DNA of 5,959 bases from Streptomyces regalis. Its GTDB lineage: Bacteria; Actinomycetota; Actinomycetes; Streptomycetales; Streptomycetaceae. The stretch's first letter is position 1; every line of letters begins with the position of its first letter. The translations under genes and the position numbers were made by a program. The notes under the pieces were generated by a model. It saw only the letters and a program-made list of their open reading frames with translations. It searched no databases and was not told the DNA's origin. Of this stretch, positions 4,896 to 5,959 are shown one piece after another. The DNA lies in assembly GCF_001509475.1 (NCBI RefSeq), contig NZ_LLZG01000134.1, positions 1 to 5,959 of the forward strand. Reading direction: 5' to 3'.

Positions 4896-5564
4896 ATGCA
4901 GAAGTTCGACACCCCCGCCCCGGTCTCCGCCATCCTCGACATCCCCGCCGGGCGCATCCAGTTCATCGCCGCCGACCGGACCGACACCACGGTCGAGGTC
5001 CTGCCCGCCAACGCCTCCAAGAGCCGCGATGTGAAGGCGGCGGAGCAGATCGAGGTCGCGTACGCCGACGGCGTCCTGCGGATCGCGGCCCCGGCGGCGA
5101 ACAACCGGCTCCTCGGCGCTTTCGGATCCGTCGAGGTCACCATCCAGCTGCCGGCCGGCTCCCGCGTCGAGGGGAAGACGGCCGCCGCCGAACTCCGCGG
5201 CGTCGGACGCCTCGGCGACGTCGCCTACGAGAGCGCGCAGGGCCCCGTCAAGCTCGATGAGGCCGCGAGCGTCCGCCTGGCCATCGCCGCCGGTGACGTC
5301 ACCCTCGGCCGTCTGACCGGCTCCGCGGAGATCAGCACGCAGCAGGGCGACATCCAGATCGCCGAGGCAGTGCGCGGCACGGTCACGCTGAGCACTCAGT
5401 CCGGCGACATCTCGGTCAGTGCCGCCCCCGGCGTCTCCGCCGCCCTGGACGCGGGCACCTCCTACGGCCGGATCCACAACGCCCTCATGAACCCCACCGG
5501 CACCCCCGAGCTGACCGTCCACGCCACCACCTCCCAGGGCGACATCACCGCCCGCAGTTTCTGA
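4896..5564 (+). CDS. DUF4097 beta-strand repeat protein
   Basis: A 222-residue protein of the DUF4097 family, built of short beta strands and turns that stack into a right-handed beta-helix-like sheet. The N-terminus (FDTPAPVSAILDIPAGRIQF) is the usual family opening. The second half has a recurring strand-turn pattern with Gly-Asp turns at 133-134, 151-152, 170-171 and 215-216, for example AEISTQQGDIQIAEAV and TVTLSTQSGDISVSAA. There is no signal peptide or membrane segment, so this member should be cytoplasmic. AGGAGA at 4885-4890, with 5 nt spacing, supports the ATG. The family function is not established; members occur beside ABC transporters or membrane-stress regulators, as here, where an ABC ATPase follows 66 nt downstream. 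A partner or sensor role for the transporter is an inference. Confidence 0.9.
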   Translation: MQKFDTPAPVSAILDIPAGRIQFIAADRTDTTVEVLPANASKSRDVKAAEQIEVAYADGVLRIAAPAANNRLLGAFGSVEVTIQLPAGSRVEGKTAAAELRGVGRLGDVAYESAQGPVKLDEAASVRLAIAAGDVTLGRLTGSAEISTQQGDIQIAEAVRGTVTLSTQSGDISVSAAPGVSAALDAGTSYGRIHNALMNPTGTPELTVHATTSQGDITARSF

Positions 5565-5611
5565 AGACCCCTCAAGACCTCCGAGACCTCTGAGACCTCT
5601 GAAGACCTCCG
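5563..5611 (+). repeat. 9-10 bp tandem repeat between the DUF4097 and ABC genes
   Basis: Starting at the DUF4097 stop codon, five consecutive units share the core AGACCYC: 5563-5572, 5573-5582, 5583-5591, 5592-5600 (the middle two identical, GAGACCTCT) and 5601-5610. The tract fills almost the whole gap and ends at the GAAGGAG ribosome binding site (5611-5617) of the ABC gene. It is purine/pyrimidine patterned, carries no reading frame of its own, and looks like a product of replication slippage. Confidence 0.8.
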
Positions 5612-5630
5612 AAGGAGCAGGACACCTCTC

Positions 5631-5959
5631 ATGACCGACCTGGCCATCGCGGCGAACGGACTGCGCAAGTCCTACGGCGACAAAGTCGTGCTCGACGGTG
5701 TCGACGTGGCCGTACCCGAAGGAACGATCTTCGCCCTGCTCGGGCCGAACGGCGCAGGCAAGACCACCGCCGTCAAGATCCTCTCCACCCTGATCTCCGC
5801 CGGCCCGGGCACCGGCGACATCCACATCGGCGGCCACAACCTGGCCGCCGACCCCCAGGCGGTGCGTGCCGCGATCGGTGTCACCGGGCAGTTCTCCGCC
5901 GTCGACGGCCTGATCACCGGCGAGGAGAACATGCTCCTCATGGCGGACCTGCACCACCT
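5631..5959 (+). CDS. DrrA-type ABC transporter ATP-binding subunit (partial, 3' end missing)
   Basis: The first 109 residues of an ABC ATPase; the gene continues beyond the window. Visible parts are the A-loop Tyr15 (LRKSYGDKVVLDGV), the Walker A motif GPNGAGKTT (38-46) and the Q-loop Gln87 (IGVTGQFSAVDGLITGEENM, about 82-101). This Q-loop wording is characteristic of the daunorubicin-resistance DrrA group, which powers export of drugs or lipids through a separate DrrB-type membrane subunit; that partner is expected just downstream but cannot be seen. Walker B, the signature motif and the H-loop lie outside the window. The ATG is preceded by GAAGGAG (5611-5617) with a rather long 13-nt spacing. 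The gene follows the DUF4097 gene by 66 nt and is probably co-transcribed from the promoter near 4829-4856. The substrate is unknown. Confidence 0.9.
   Translation, partial: MTDLAIAANGLRKSYGDKVVLDGVDVAVPEGTIFALLGPNGAGKTTAVKILSTLISAGPGTGDIHIGGHNLAADPQAVRAAIGVTGQFSAVDGLITGEENMLLMADLHH

Noticed and set aside
4791..5957. 388-codon minus-strand open frame opposite the DUF4097 and ABC genes
   Set aside because: It is a Gly/Asp/Val-rich mirror of well-supported genes on the plus strand, with no domain of its own.

Overview
The window looks like part of an actinomycete chromosome, most likely Streptomyces or a close relative. It has very high GC, strongly G/C-biased third codon positions, long spurious open frames on every strand, and families typical of that group: two flavin split-barrel oxidases, GNAT acetyltransferases, a DUF35 zinc-ribbon protein, and a DrrA-type ABC ATPase next to a DUF4097 protein. 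No rRNA, tRNA, CRISPR array, insertion sequence or phage gene was seen.

Layout. (A) 1-142 is a leader with a UUCG-capped hairpin and three TCGAGA repeats. (B) 143-1252, plus strand: a small PPOX-class flavin/F420 split-barrel protein followed 27 nt later by a full-length PdxH-like pyridoxamine 5'-phosphate oxidase. (C) 1267-2139, minus strand: a two-part GNAT acetyltransferase that converges on the pdxH-like gene. (D) 2261-3833, minus strand: a tightly packed transcription unit in the order DoxX-like membrane protein, DUF35 zinc-ribbon/OB-fold protein, RimJ/RimL-like GNAT. A perfect 19-bp palindrome lies over the proposed -10 box of an apparently leaderless promoter in front of the DoxX gene. 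(E) 3918-5959 is a divergent module. On the minus strand is a 250-residue regulator joining an IS30-type helix-turn-helix to a MarR/GbsR-like winged helix. On the plus strand are a DUF4097 beta-repeat protein and the start of a DrrA-family ABC ATPase that runs off the window. The AT-richer gap between the divergent arms holds seven copies of the hexamer GCAACG (in either orientation) plus a partial eighth, sitting on the predicted promoters of both arms.

How the genes may work together. Region E reads as a self-contained, self-regulated transporter locus: the two-domain regulator probably binds the GCAACG array and controls both itself and the DUF4097-ABC operon. Region D reads as a TetR-style controlled operon whose regulator is not in the window; the DUF35 protein hints at acyl-CoA or polyketide-type chemistry, but the substrate cannot be read from sequence. 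Regions B and C look like ordinary housekeeping or accessory genes. The most interesting parts are the fused regulator with its operator array, the operator over the leaderless DoxX promoter, and two tandem-repeat tracts, one inside the DUF35 gene and one between the DUF4097 and ABC genes.
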